5,988 bases of DNA from DSM-111022 sp043424535 (GTDB lineage Bacteria > Bacillota > Bacilli > Lactobacillales > Aerococcaceae). Positions within the stretch are counted from its first letter, which is position 1. Each line of letters opens with the position of its first letter. Below are positions 5,956 through 5,988 of the stretch, one piece after another. The stretch is taken from NCBI GenBank assembly GCA_043424535.1, contig JBHWOV010000183.1, positions 1 to 5,988 of the forward strand. The letters are read 5' to 3'. The notes under the pieces are model-generated. The model ran no database searches, was not told the DNA's origin, and saw only the letters and a list, made by a program, of their open reading frames with translations. The position numbers and the translations under genes were made by a program.

Positions 5956-5988
5956 CATTTATTTTTAATTTTCTCATTTAAATAGACA

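Noticed and set aside
5967..5981. Possible CodY box (AATTTTCT half-site upstream of the promoter)
   Set aside because: Only the left half matches AATTTTCWGAAAATT; about 9 of 15 positions agree, which is poor evidence in AT-rich DNA.
5701..5988. T-box riboswitch
   Set aside because: No T-box core sequence and no room for the usual stem I; the translated Leu-codon leader explains the terminator better.

Overview
The window holds most of a leucine biosynthesis operon, read entirely on the minus strand (right to left), from a low-GC Gram-positive bacterium. AT-rich intergenic DNA, strong AAGGAGG-type ribosome binding sites, near-zero gene spacing and the protein sequences all suit Bacillota, probably class Bacilli. 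The genus cannot be fixed from the sequence, and Lactobacillales is only a guess.

Layout in transcription order. At 5913-5988 there is AT-rich DNA with a weakly supported promoter. At 5900-5841 lies a 19-codon leader peptide with two runs of three UUA leucine codons, preceded by its own ribosome binding site. At 5840-5728 is an attenuator: a chain of mutually exclusive RNA helices ending in a strong intrinsic terminator. Next come a divergent Sua5/YciO/YrdC-family gene (5700-4912), leuA (4891-3389), leuB (3379-2339), a 196-aa gene I read as a divergent LeuD paralogue without the usual active-site motifs (2330-1740), leuC (1726-329), and the start of a normal leuD (342-1, running off the window). 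Gaps between genes are 8-20 nt, and leuC and leuD overlap by 14 nt, so this is one transcription unit. I see no terminator or promoter inside the gene block.

LeuA makes 2-isopropylmalate from 2-ketoisovalerate and acetyl-CoA. LeuC and LeuD form the [4Fe-4S] isomerase giving 3-isopropylmalate, and LeuB oxidises that to the precursor of 2-ketoisocaproate, which is transaminated to leucine. The leader should sense charged tRNA-Leu: a ribosome stalled at the UUA codons favours readthrough, and one that reaches the stop codon favours termination.

Three points deserve attention: (1) a second, motif-depleted LeuD-like protein encoded between leuB and leuC while a normal leuD follows leuC; (2) a Sua5/YrdC-like protein with an altered N-terminal signature as first structural gene under leucine attenuation; (3) an attenuator in which an upstream RNA segment mimics the terminator's 5' arm and loop, so both compete for the same partner. 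The window shows no mobile element, CRISPR array, tRNA or rRNA.
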